The notes: generated from the sequence alone by a model not told the origin. A DNA stretch of 28,283 bases from JASHVB01 sp049522565 (GCA_049522565.1 JBEKNT010000027.1:1-28283); one strand, 5' to 3'; numbered from the stretch's first letter, positions 1 through 7,260 are shown. Translations and numbers: made by a program.

Positions 1-275
1 CCGTCCACCATGTTCAGGATGCGCTCCACCTCGCCGCAGAAATCGGCGTGGCCTGGCGTGTCTACGATGTTGATTCTTATGTCCTTCCAGGCCACCGAGG
101 TGCATTTGGCCAGGATGGTGATGCCGCGCTCGCGTTCCAGTTCGTTGCGGTCGAGCGCACGCTCGGCCACCTGCTGATGCTCTCGGAAGGAGCCGGACTG
201 GCGGAGAAGCTGATCGACCAGCGTGGTCTTGCCGTGGTCGACATGGGCGATGATCGCGACATTGCGGATTTGCAT
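1..275 (-). CDS. typA: TypA/BipA ribosome-associated GTPase, N-terminal part
   Basis: The gene reads off the left edge; only the first 91 residues are present. The translation starts MQIRNVAIIAHVDHGKTTL. AHVDHGKTT is the G1/P-loop of translational GTPases. ERGITILAK (switch I/G2) and VDTPGHADF (G3) follow in the correct order. The phrase LERERGITILAK with the following NIVDTPGHADF is characteristic of TypA/BipA rather than EF-G or LepA. TypA binds the 70S ribosome and helps 50S assembly and growth under stress or cold. The ATG (positions 273-275 on the + strand) begins directly at the family's usual N-terminus and has a modest AGG upstream. The gene is divergent from the small exported protein at 445. 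The family call is secure; the missing C-terminal domains cannot be judged. Confidence 0.95.
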   Translation of the reverse strand, partial: MQIRNVAIIAHVDHGKTTLVDQLLRQSGSFREHQQVAERALDRNELERERGITILAKCTSVAWKDIRINIVDTPGHADFCGEVERILNMVD

Positions 276-444
276 AAGGTGCCTGAACGGGAGGGATTGC
301 TGCGGCGCACACATAGGGAATCCCGTGCCCAAACGCGAGGGGCGATTGGACAATGCCGCCCTGCGCGCTTCACCGAACCTTGTAGCCCGGCGGCGGCGCC
401 GGCCGCCTACCTACCTTGGGTGGCACCATTGCGGGGGTTTGCCC

Positions 445-738
445 ATGCTTCGTCTGAGCTGCGCAGCGTTGTTGCTTGGGGTTCTGCTGCTGCCCCTTTC
501 CGCGCGTGCCGACTGCCACCATCGCCGGCTGGACAAGGTGATCGACAGTGGCAGGATCGTGCAGTTGGACGACGGTAGCCAATGGGAGGTTTCCGACTTC
601 GATCAGGGCGAGGCGACGACCTGGCAGCAGGATGCCACGATCACCGCCTGTGACACCGAACTGATCAACACGGAGGAGCACGAGACCGCCGAGGCCCGCC
701 AGGTGAAACGTGGTGAGGCCGTCCCGGAAGCAGACTGA
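445..738 (+). CDS. small exported protein, function unknown
   Basis: This 97-residue protein opens with a clear Sec signal peptide: Arg near the start, a Leu/Val-rich core, and a likely cut after SARA before Asp-Cys. The mature part is about 75 residues. It holds two cysteines (DCHH and TACD) that could form a periplasmic disulfide, and an acidic, Glu-rich C-terminus. The segment GRIVQLDDGSQWEVSDFD resembles short beta-rich periplasmic proteins that carry an 'I-x-L-x-D-G-S-x-W-x-V' stretch; their function is unknown. The open frame extends further upstream, but the ATG at 445 is chosen because it begins the signal peptide and has a GGGGG ribosome-binding site 7-8 bases upstream. A tight inverted repeat follows the stop. 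I do not recognise a named family. Confidence 0.75.
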   Translation: MLRLSCAALLLGVLLLPLSARADCHHRRLDKVIDSGRIVQLDDGSQWEVSDFDQGEATTWQQDATITACDTELINTEEHETAEARQVKRGEAVPEAD

Positions 739-751
739 CCGGCTGGCCGGT
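738..751. terminator. short inverted repeat at a stop codon, weak terminator candidate
   Basis: ACCGGC and GCCGGT pair with a 2-base centre, overlapping the last base of the preceding stop codon. There is no T-run, so this would at best be a weak or Rho-assisted terminator. It could also be chance in GC-rich DNA. Confidence 0.25.
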
Positions 752-858
752 GATGTGGCGCTTCAGGCGTCCGTCGCTGCGCTCCTCACAATAACCTTGC
801 CATGAGACGATCGGCTTCATTGAGCCGGCAGCGGCGCTCGGCTAGGGTCGCGCCGCCC

Positions 859-1713
859 ATGCGCCATTTCCTTCTCCCCCTCGCCATCCTCCTCTGCCCG
901 GCCGCGCCGGTTTTGGCGCAGGTGACGGTGGACCTGCACGCGCTCGACGCGCTGCCCGGCGCGCCCGGGTCGCCAGCCCGCCGCCCGGCGCCGAGCCCCC
1001 CGCCCGCGCCACGGCCTGCCATCACCGGAGCGCAGCCGACCGCGCCAGCCAAGCGGCCGGCCGTCACCGCGGCGCCGCCAACCGCGCCACCCCCGGCCGT
1101 CGCCGCCGCGCCGCGTCCGGCCATTCCCCCGGCAACGCCAGCCGTTGCAGCACCCCCTGTGGCCGTCGCCTCGGCGCCGTCAACCGCCCCGGCTCCGCCC
1201 GTCGCGCCGCCGCCCCCGGCTGCCGCCGCGCCGCCGCCGCCCGCCACGTTGCCCGTGGCCCCGCCGCCGGTTGCCTCCATCGCGCCCATCCAGCCGCCCG
1301 CGCCACCCGCCAACACGCCGCCTCCGCCGGCACCCCCCATCGCTGCCGGCGCAGCCACCACCGCTGCCGCCACCCCGGCCGGGCTACGCCTGACCTTCGC
1401 CAACGGCCAGTCCGACCTCAGCCCGGGGAGCGCCGACTCGATCAAGCAGTTCGTGCAGGCAGCGCCGACCGGCGACGCCACGACATTCAACGTGCTGGCC
1501 TACGCATCCGGCGATCAGGACGATCCCTCCGTGGCGCGACGGCTGTCGCTGGCGCGCGCCATCGCGGTGCGGGCCGTATTGATGACCTATGGGGTGCCGT
1601 CCAGCCGCATCTATTTGCGGGCGCTCGGCTTCGAGCCGGGCCAGGGACCGCCGGATCGGGTCGATGTCAGCGTGCTCGGCGCCAACGCGAGTGCGGCGAC
1701 GGGGCAGCGATGA
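859..1713 (+). CDS. OmpA-like envelope protein with long Pro/Ala-rich linker
   Basis: This 284-residue protein has three parts. Residues 1-20 are a signal peptide ending VLA-Q. Residues about 33-174 are an unusually pure Pro/Ala linker. Residues about 175-275 are an OmpA C-terminal-like domain, with the recognisable helix RRLSLARAIAVRAVL followed by GVPSSRIYLRALG. OmpA_C domains bind peptidoglycan diaminopimelate. The usual catalytic-type Asp of the family is less clear here, so binding is inferred. The ATG at 859 is preferred over one at 802 because it begins the signal peptide. The stop overlaps the start of the proton-channel gene (ATGA), which shows translational coupling and one operon. 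It likely acts in the periplasm as a partner of the motor, with the linker spanning distance. Confidence 0.85.
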   Translation: MRHFLLPLAILLCPAAPVLAQVTVDLHALDALPGAPGSPARRPAPSPPPAPRPAITGAQPTAPAKRPAVTAAPPTAPPPAVAAAPRPAIPPATPAVAAPPVAVASAPSTAPAPPVAPPPPAAAAPPPPATLPVAPPPVASIAPIQPPAPPANTPPPPAPPIAAGAATTAAATPAGLRLTFANGQSDLSPGSADSIKQFVQAAPTGDATTFNVLAYASGDQDDPSVARRLSLARAIAVRAVLMTYGVPSSRIYLRALGFEPGQGPPDRVDVSVLGANASAATGQR

Positions 1714-2852
1714 CCCGTCCGACCGTCTTCCTGGTCCGCATGGCGGTGTTCCTCGTCGCGGCCGCCGGCGTCGCCGCGCTGCTGTCGCCGGTGCTGATCC
1801 GCGCGTTCGACAACAACCCCGAGCTGAACGCCTTCATCCTGTTCGTTCTGGCGCTCGGCATCGCCTGGAACCTGCGACAGGTTGTGCGACTGACACCCGA
1901 AGTCACGTGGATCGAAACGTTCCACACGGCGCGCGCACGGCTGGCCTCGCTGCCACCGCCGAAGCTGCTGGCGCCGATGGCGCGCATGTTCGCCTCGCGC
2001 GAAGAGCATGCGCGTGGCGAGCCGGGCCGGTTCACGCTGTCCACCACGGCGATGCGCAGTCTGCTCGACGGCATCGCCTCACGCCTGGACGAGAGCCGCG
2101 AGCTGTCGCGCTACATGACGGGGTTGATGATCTTCCTCGGTCTGCTCGGCACCTTTTGGGGCCTGCTGAAGACGATCGGCGCGGTGTCCGACGTGATCGG
2201 CCACATGTCGATCGGCAGCGGCGACGTGAACACGATGTTCGAGCAATTGAAATCCGAACTGGCGCAGCCGCTGGCAGGGATGGGCACGGCGTTCTCCGCC
2301 TCGATGTATGGCCTGGCCGGCGCGCTGGTGCTGGGGTTCCTCGACCTTACCGCGGGCCAGGCGCAGAATCGTTTCTTCAACGAGTTGGAGGAATGGCTCG
2401 CCGGTCAGACCCGCCTTGGGTCCGGCGCGCTGGCGGAAGGCGAGGGCTCGGTGCCGGTCTATGTGCAGGCGCTGCTGGAACAGACGGCGGAGAATCTGGA
2501 GGCGCTGCAACGCGTCATGGTGCGCGGCGAGGAGAGCCGCGCGCAGGGCAACCAGGCGGTGGTGACGCTGAACGAGCGCATGGGCATGCTGACCGACACG
2601 ATGCGCACCAGCCAGCAGCTCATGCTACGCATTGCCGAGTCCCAGCAGGCGCTGGCGCCCGCGCTGCACCGGCTGCATGACATCCAGGGCGGCGACGATG
2701 TGGCGCGCGCGCATCTCCGCAACATAGAACTGTATCTGCAACGACTTCTCGCGGAGTCGGAGCAGGGAAGGTCGCAGACCGTGGCGGAGTTGCGCAACGA
2801 CCTGCGCGTGCTGACCCGCACGGTGGCGGCGCTGGCCGAGGAGCGGAGCTGA
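1710..2852 (+). CDS. MotA/TolQ/ExbB-type proton channel protein with cytoplasmic tail
   Basis: This 380-residue inner-membrane protein has the MotA-like topology. TM1 is at about 10-31 and TM2 at 40-58. A cytoplasmic loop spans 60-133. TM3 (134-160, containing GLLGTFWGLLKTIG) and TM4 (190-213, containing MGTAFSASMYGLAGAL) form the conserved channel pair. The TM3 G-x-x-GTFxGL and TM4 GMGTAFxxSxxGL motifs are hallmarks of the proton-channel family that forms pentamers around two MotB-like subunits. After TM4, residues 215-380 are a helical, charged tail rich in Glu, Gln and Arg, much longer than in TolQ or ExbB. Long tails are known in ZorA of Zorya defence systems. The gene overlaps the preceding one by 4 bases and precedes the MotB-like gene by 38 bases. 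The motor class is clear; the work it does is not. Confidence 0.92.
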   Translation: MTRPTVFLVRMAVFLVAAAGVAALLSPVLIRAFDNNPELNAFILFVLALGIAWNLRQVVRLTPEVTWIETFHTARARLASLPPPKLLAPMARMFASREEHARGEPGRFTLSTTAMRSLLDGIASRLDESRELSRYMTGLMIFLGLLGTFWGLLKTIGAVSDVIGHMSIGSGDVNTMFEQLKSELAQPLAGMGTAFSASMYGLAGALVLGFLDLTAGQAQNRFFNELEEWLAGQTRLGSGALAEGEGSVPVYVQALLEQTAENLEALQRVMVRGEESRAQGNQAVVTLNERMGMLTDTMRTSQQLMLRIAESQQALAPALHRLHDIQGGDDVARAHLRNIELYLQRLLAESEQGRSQTVAELRNDLRVLTRTVAALAEERS

Positions 2853-2862
2853 TGATCACGAA

Positions 2863-2882
2863 ACCTCGCCCACGGGAGAGGT
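2863..2882 (+). promoter_or_regulatory. hairpin containing the ribosome-binding site of the MotB-like gene
   Basis: ACCTCGCCC (2863-2871) pairs with GGGAGAGGT (2874-2882) at 8 of 9 positions. The 3' arm carries the purine-rich ribosome-binding site, 8 bases before the ATG at 2891. The stem would have to open for initiation, for example through ribosomes finishing the upstream gene at 2852. The sequence also looks like a shortened version of the CCTCTCCC/GGGAGAGG dispersed palindrome seen at 17371 and 20172. Confidence 0.5.
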
Positions 2883-2890
2883 AAAGTCTG

Positions 2891-4231
2891 ATGCGCGCAC
2901 GCCGGCACGTCAGCAACGGCCTGGAGGCCTGGCCCGGCTACGTGGACGCGTTGTCCACGCTGCTCATGGTCATCATCTTCGTGCTGTTGGTGTTCGTGCT
3001 GGCGCAGGCATTCCTGTCCGTCGTGCTGTCCGGGCGCGACAAGGCGCTGGATCAGGTGAAGCAGCAGCTCGCGCAACTGACCGACGCCTTGTCGCTGGAA
3101 CGCGTCCATGGCGCGGAACTGCAGACGTCGGTCGCCCAGCTCAGCCAGCAGCTTGCGGCAACCGCCAAGGCGCGCGACACGCTGTCGCAGCAGCTTGCCA
3201 CGTTGCAGTCGCAGGCTCAGCAGTTGACCGCCCAGCGCGACGCCCTGCTGACCCAGGTGCAGCAACTTGGCGCCCAGCGTGAAACCGTGAGCCAGCAGCT
3301 TACCCAATCCAACACGCAGCTCGCCGATACGCAGCGACAGCTCGCCGACGCGCAGCAGCAGCTCGCCGACATGAAGCAGCAGATGGCCGAGCTGGATAAG
3401 ACGGTCACCGCCGACAAGGCGACCATCCAGGCGCGGCTGTCGGACCTTGCGACGTTGCAGGAACAGGCGCGCGCGCTGGCCGCATTGCGTGATCAGTTGG
3501 AGAAGCAGGCGCAGGACGCCGCGGCGCGCGCAATGACGGAGCAGGAGCGGCGCGCGGCGGTCGAGGCGCAGTTGGCCGACGAGAAGAAGCTGGGCGATTC
3601 GGCGCGGGCGCAGATCGCCTTGCTCAATCAGAACGTGGACCAGTTGAAGGCGCAGCTTGCCGCGGTATCGCAGGCGCTGGATCTGGCGCAGACCCAGGGG
3701 CGCGACAAGGATGCGCAGATCGCCAACCTGGGGCAGAAGCTGAACGCGGCGCTGGCGGCGAAAGTGCAGGAGCTGCAACAATATCGCAGCGAGTTCTTCG
3801 GCATGCTGCGCCAGGTGCTGGCGGGACGGCCGGGCATCCAGATCGTCGGCGACCGGTTCGTGTTCCAGAGCGAGGTGCTGTTTCCGGTCGGCAGCGCCGA
3901 ACTCTCGCCGGCGGGCGAGGCGCAGATGACCGCGCTGGCCGTGACGATCAAGGACATCGCGACGGAAATCCCGCCTGACATAAACTGGGTCCTGCGCGTT
4001 GACGGCCATACCGATCCGCAGCCGGTGAAGGGTGGGGGGCAGTTCGCCTCGAACTGGGAGCTGTCGGCGGGGCGGGCGATCACGGTGGTGAAGCTGCTGA
4101 TCGCCGACGGCGTGCCACCCGATCATCTGGCTGCCACGGCGTTCGGCGAGTACCAGCCGATCGTTCCGGGCGACACGCCGGACGATTATGCCAAGGACCG
4201 GCGGATCGAATTGCGGCTGACCGACCGATAA
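2891..4231 (+). CDS. MotB-like stator with long coiled coil and OmpA peptidoglycan-binding domain
   Basis: This 446-residue protein has a short cytoplasmic N-terminus and one membrane helix at about 22-44. The motif YVDALSTLLM places Asp19 at the position of the proton-carrying Asp of MotB/ExbD/TolR-like stators. Residues about 48-312 are an uninterrupted Gln/Ala/Leu-rich coiled coil, including four 7-residue units at 143-170. Residues 320-446 are an OmpA_C domain with VDGHTD (371-375) and NWELSAGRA, where Arg395 matches the diaminopimelate-binding Arg, ending in KDRRIELRL. With the upstream channel it should form an ion-driven motor anchored to peptidoglycan. MotB has only a short linker and ZorB is much shorter, so the long rod is the distinctive feature. 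It is the last gene of the operon; an opposite-strand chemoreceptor ends 17 bases later. Confidence 0.92.
   Translation: MRARRHVSNGLEAWPGYVDALSTLLMVIIFVLLVFVLAQAFLSVVLSGRDKALDQVKQQLAQLTDALSLERVHGAELQTSVAQLSQQLAATAKARDTLSQQLATLQSQAQQLTAQRDALLTQVQQLGAQRETVSQQLTQSNTQLADTQRQLADAQQQLADMKQQMAELDKTVTADKATIQARLSDLATLQEQARALAALRDQLEKQAQDAAARAMTEQERRAAVEAQLADEKKLGDSARAQIALLNQNVDQLKAQLAAVSQALDLAQTQGRDKDAQIANLGQKLNAALAAKVQELQQYRSEFFGMLRQVLAGRPGIQIVGDRFVFQSEVLFPVGSAELSPAGEAQMTALAVTIKDIATEIPPDINWVLRVDGHTDPQPVKGGGQFASNWELSAGRAITVVKLLIADGVPPDHLAATAFGEYQPIVPGDTPDDYAKDRRIELRLTDR
3317..3400 (+). repeat. four tandem 21-bp heptad-coding units
   Basis: Units start at 3317, 3338, 3359 and 3380. The first three share the opening CAGCTCGCCGA and encode QLADTQR, QLADAQQ and QLADMKQ; the fourth, QMAELDK, has diverged. 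Each unit is exactly one coiled-coil heptad, so gain or loss of a unit keeps both reading frame and helical phase. Confidence 0.85.
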
Positions 4232-4247
4232 GCAAAGCAACCGGCAT

Positions 4248-6752
4248 TCATGCCGCTACAGTCGCTGCGGCTCCCGCGGTTGCCGTGCGCCCATCGGTCA
4301 GGGCTTCAATCGCCGCCTTGAAAGCCGCCGGCATGGTTGCCACGTCGAACTGGACATGCAGTTGGCCATCCGGCGCGATTGCGCGGATTGTGAAACGGCT
4401 GCGCTCCCCGTTGCGGCGATCGAGCACCAGCGTGCCCTGCTGTTCCAGGCCAGCGCGGCAACGGTCGGCCGTGATCGCCGCGCCACCCGCAGAGGCATCG
4501 CACAAGGTGCCAGCGATCTCGGCATGATCGAGGTCGAGGATCACCGTGCAGGGTTCATTGACGGCAACGCGTGGTCCAAGGCGGCGATCGGCGTCCGCGG
4601 TCGCGGTGCGGATGGTGCGGACCAATGCACCGCGCAACGTTGCGATGTCGTCCGCCACCACCCCAGAGGCCACCCGCAGCCGACCAGCCTGCTGCCCGGT
4701 GGACGCCGCGTCGTTCGATACCTCGGCGATGCGGCTGGTGACCTCCTGCACCGCGGCGCCGCTTTCCGCGACGTTGCGCGCGATCTCGTGGGTCGCCGCG
4801 GTCTGCTGCTCGATCGCCGCCGCCACAGACATCGCGACGCGGGCCACCTCGTCCAGCGTACGGCCGATATCCTCGACCGCTGTCACCGAGGCCTCCGTCA
4901 CGCCGCGCAATCCCGCAATCTGCTTGGAGATTTCCTCGGTGGCCTTGGCCGTCTGCGCCGCCAATGTTTTCACTTCGCCCGCCACAACGGCGAAACCCTT
5001 GCCGGCATCGCCCGCGCGGGCCGCCTCGATCGTCGCATTCAGCGCCAGCAGGTTGGTCTGGCCGGCGATGTCGGCGATCGTCCGGACCACGGTGCCGATC
5101 TGCCCGGCCGCCTCCGACAGCGAACGGATCGTCTCGCGCGCGTCGGCGCCCTTCGCCGCGGCGGCGCGCGACACCGTGCTGGCATGCTCCACCTGCGACG
5201 ACACCTCGCGGATCGAGGCTGCCAGCTCCTCGCTCGCCGAGGCGACGATCTGGGCATTCCGCATGGCCTGATCGGCGGCGCCCGACACGCGCTCGGCGTT
5301 CGTGCTCACCCGTTCGGCGGAACCGGCCATTGCATCCGCATCCCGTGCCATGGCGCCCGTGCGATCGACCACCCGCTCCACTGCGGCGCCCGCCTCCCGC
5401 TCGATCGTCAGCGCCATCTTGTCGACGGTGTCGCGCCGGATCGTGGAAGCCTTGCGCTCGAACTCGGCGCTCTCCCATCGCCCGAAGGCGAGATGCGCGC
5501 GCATCGCCCGCAGCATCGCGGTCACGCTGCGGAACTCGCGCACTGCCGGGGTCACGATTGCAATCTCGAAATCGCCCCGGATGATTGCCTCGAACTGGGC
5601 CTCGACGTCCTTCAGGCAGCGCCGCACCGTGCGGAGCAAGGCCCAGCCGAGCGCGAGCACCAAGACCAGGCCGCCGCATACGGCGACGCTGCCGACGATC
5701 AGCCGTCGGTGCAGGCTCGCCACCGATCCGGTGTACGCCGCATGACCGATGGCAATCTGCTGATCGACGAGGTCGCGGTCGGCGTCGAATGCGGCCTGGA
5801 ACAAGGCCGGTGCCCGCTTCTGGAACAGATCGTCCAGTTGCACCGCTTCGCCTCGCCGCGCGAGGTCCAGCGCCGGCTCCATCACATCGCGCAATAGCGC
5901 GCCATAGGCGGCGGCGAATTTCGCCGCCAGCGCGCGCTGTTCCGGCGTCAGCTCCGTCGTCTCGTAGGCCCGCCAGAGTTCGGCGATCTGCGCGATGGCG
6001 GCGCGAACCGGCGGCTCGCGTTCCTTGAGTGCCTCCTCGGGTTTCACGCCGCGCCCCAGTGCGACTGTCAGTTGCGCGATCTGATTGCGGTTGTCGCGCA
6101 TCCGATCCAGCACGCCGCGTTGCTGATTGACCGACACCAGGTCGCGCTCATAGACGTGGCGCAGCACGCCGTTCGACGCGGCCATGCCGGAAAAGCCCAG
6201 CCAGCCGACCGCCACGATCACCAGAACGGCGGCGATCGCCACGCCCGTCATGCGCCCAAGCACCGAGCGCCCCGTGTCGGCCATCGTCGTGCGCCAGCCG
6301 CGCTTCACCAGTTCGCCGGCACGCAGCTCGATGTGCTTCGCCTTGCCCGCGCGGATGGCGGTATAGGCTTGCTCGGCCTCGGCAATCTGGGCGCGGGTTG
6401 GCTTTGAACGGATCGAGATGTAGCCGGTGATCCGGTCGCCTTCGACGACCGGTGTGACGTTGGCGCGAACCCAGTAGAAGTCCCCGGTTTTGGTGCGGTT
6501 CTTCACCAGGCCGTCCCAGGGGTGGCCCGCCTTGATGGTGGCCCACAGATTGGCGAAGGCGGCCGGTGGCATATGCGGGTGGCGCACCAGATTGTGCGGC
6601 GCACCGACCAGGTCTTGCTCGGAATAACCGCTGACCGCGCTAAAGATGCGATTGACGAACGTGATGCGCCCGCCAGGATCCGTGCGGGACACCAGCGGTT
6701 CGCCGTCAGGCACATCCCGCTCGTGCTGCGTGATCGGCTCGTTGACGCGCAT
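4248..6752 (-). CDS. PAS-containing methyl-accepting chemotaxis protein with C-terminal PilZ domain
   Basis: The 834-residue product is a chemoreceptor. Residues 18-115 form an Aer-like PAS domain (GRITFVNRIFSAVSGYS, then HMPPAAFANLW). TM1 is at about 168-190, a helical periplasmic segment at 191-349, TM2 at about 350-374, and HAMP-like helices at 375-425. A kinase-control coiled coil follows, with its tip GQTNLLALNATIEAARAG (564-581) at the CheA/CheW contact. The C-terminus (722-815) has a PilZ RxxxR motif (RLGPR) and a DASAGG (DxSxxG) motif, so it probably binds cyclic di-GMP. No methylation-pentapeptide end is seen. The ATG at 6752 is chosen because it has GGGAA 8 bases upstream; the open frame beyond it codes no domain. 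Azospirillum Tlp1 and Aer have a comparable PilZ tail. The ligand is unknown: PAS could hold FAD or haem. Confidence 0.93.
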   Translation of the reverse strand: MRVNEPITQHERDVPDGEPLVSRTDPGGRITFVNRIFSAVSGYSEQDLVGAPHNLVRHPHMPPAAFANLWATIKAGHPWDGLVKNRTKTGDFYWVRANVTPVVEGDRITGYISIRSKPTRAQIAEAEQAYTAIRAGKAKHIELRAGELVKRGWRTTMADTGRSVLGRMTGVAIAAVLVIVAVGWLGFSGMAASNGVLRHVYERDLVSVNQQRGVLDRMRDNRNQIAQLTVALGRGVKPEEALKEREPPVRAAIAQIAELWRAYETTELTPEQRALAAKFAAAYGALLRDVMEPALDLARRGEAVQLDDLFQKRAPALFQAAFDADRDLVDQQIAIGHAAYTGSVASLHRRLIVGSVAVCGGLVLVLALGWALLRTVRRCLKDVEAQFEAIIRGDFEIAIVTPAVREFRSVTAMLRAMRAHLAFGRWESAEFERKASTIRRDTVDKMALTIEREAGAAVERVVDRTGAMARDADAMAGSAERVSTNAERVSGAADQAMRNAQIVASASEELAASIREVSSQVEHASTVSRAAAAKGADARETIRSLSEAAGQIGTVVRTIADIAGQTNLLALNATIEAARAGDAGKGFAVVAGEVKTLAAQTAKATEEISKQIAGLRGVTEASVTAVEDIGRTLDEVARVAMSVAAAIEQQTAATHEIARNVAESGAAVQEVTSRIAEVSNDAASTGQQAGRLRVASGVVADDIATLRGALVRTIRTATADADRRLGPRVAVNEPCTVILDLDHAEIAGTLCDASAGGAAITADRCRAGLEQQGTLVLDRRNGERSRFTIRAIAPDGQLHVQFDVATMPAAFKAAIEALTDGRTATAGAAATVAA

Positions 6753-6835
6753 GTGGCATTCCCGGCCAGCGGATGGTGCGGTGACGCCGGTCCCGGCTGG
6801 ATCCCGTCCCGCGTCCGAAGCGACAGGAAAGCGCA

Positions 6836-6857
6836 AATTGGTTAGGAATTGGTTAGG
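6836..6857 (-). promoter_or_regulatory. 11-bp tandem repeat, CtrA-like box
   Basis: AATTGGTTAGG occurs twice in a row without a mismatch. Read on the minus strand it gives CTAA-N7-CTAA, the same half-site spacing as the alphaproteobacterial CtrA box TTAA-N7-TTAA, with one base changed in each half. It lies 84-105 bases upstream of the chemoreceptor start, in the right orientation to control it. CtrA governs motility and chemotaxis genes in many alphaproteobacteria. The repeat is seen; the regulator is inferred. Confidence 0.45.
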
Positions 6858-7118
6858 GTCGCCGAGGCGTTGTCGCGGTGGACGCCCGATGCCGGCCAGA
6901 TCGTCGGCGCCGCGCTGGCCGAACGGCCCTGGGCGACCCAGCCGGGAGCGCATTCGCGAGCCGCGGTTCGCCCGGGCTGCGGCCGCCGGCCAGAACGATC
7001 CTGTAGCGTTTTGATATCGCTGGAGCATAGGGCTGCCACCGCCGCTTCGACGCGGCACCGAACCAATTTGCGCGCCGGCGAGGCGATCGGTCGCGGCCAC
7101 CTCCCTGATCGTTTCGTA

Positions 7119-7134
7119 ACACGGGCCGCCGTGT
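7119..7134. promoter_or_regulatory. inverted repeat, possible operator upstream of the adhesin gene
   Basis: ACACGG and CCGTGT are perfect 6-bp arms around GCCG, just upstream of the AT-rich patch before the adhesin gene. A further ACACGG half-site lies at 7171-7176. This could be an operator for a dimeric regulator. There is no further support. Confidence 0.25.
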
Positions 7135-7192
7135 CTCCATTTAAAGGACTCACAAGTGTTTTTGATGCCAACACGGAGAACCTATTTGTCGC

Positions 7193-7222
7193 CGCTTCGT
7201 TGAAGCGCCATCGAAGTGGCGC
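7193..7222 (+). promoter_or_regulatory. two overlapping, mutually exclusive hairpins in the adhesin leader
   Basis: CGCTTC/GAAGCG (7193-7198 with 7202-7207) and GCGCCA/TGGCGC (7205-7210 with 7217-7222) are both perfect. They share bases 7205-7207, so full pairing of one breaks the end of the other. They lie 24 bases before the GGGGAGG ribosome-binding site. Confidence 0.35.
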
Positions 7223-7245
7223 GGGAAGAGGTGGCTTCCCTGCTC

Positions 7246-7252
7246 GGGGAGG
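7246..7252 (+). promoter_or_regulatory. strong ribosome-binding site that sets the adhesin start
   Basis: GGGGAGG lies 8 bases before the ATG at 7261. It supports that ATG over a GTG at 7216 in the same frame, which has no comparable site. Confidence 0.75.
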
Positions 7253-7260
7253 TCCAGGCA

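Larger units (their letters stand above)
6753..7260. other. 508-bp divergent intergenic region
   Basis: This stretch separates the divergent chemoreceptor and adhesin genes. It holds an 11-bp tandem repeat (6836-6857), a perfect ACACGG/CCGTGT inverted repeat (7119-7134), an AT-richer patch around 7138-7190 that probably contains the adhesin promoter, and two overlapping hairpins (7193-7222). Open frames through it have no recognisable protein features. I see no gene. Confidence 0.6.

Noticed and set aside
859..4231. Complete Zorya anti-phage system
   Set aside because: Only the motor pair resembles ZorAB. No helicase/nuclease ZorD, ZorC or ZorE is nearby; the next gene is a chemoreceptor on the other strand, and the proteins differ from Zorya in tail and rod lengths.
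2459..4240. 593-residue open frame on the minus strand
   Set aside because: Lies fully antisense to the motor genes, is rich in Arg/His/Leu as expected from reverse reading of GC-rich Gln/Ala codons, and has no recognisable domain.
4356..5897. 513-residue open frame on the plus strand
   Set aside because: Antisense shadow of the chemoreceptor, whose domains are unmistakable on the minus strand.
6753..7100. N-terminal extension of the chemoreceptor (116 residues)
   Set aside because: The extension has no domain and would run through the CtrA-like repeat and likely promoter. The ATG at 6752 has a ribosome-binding site and sits just before the PAS domain.
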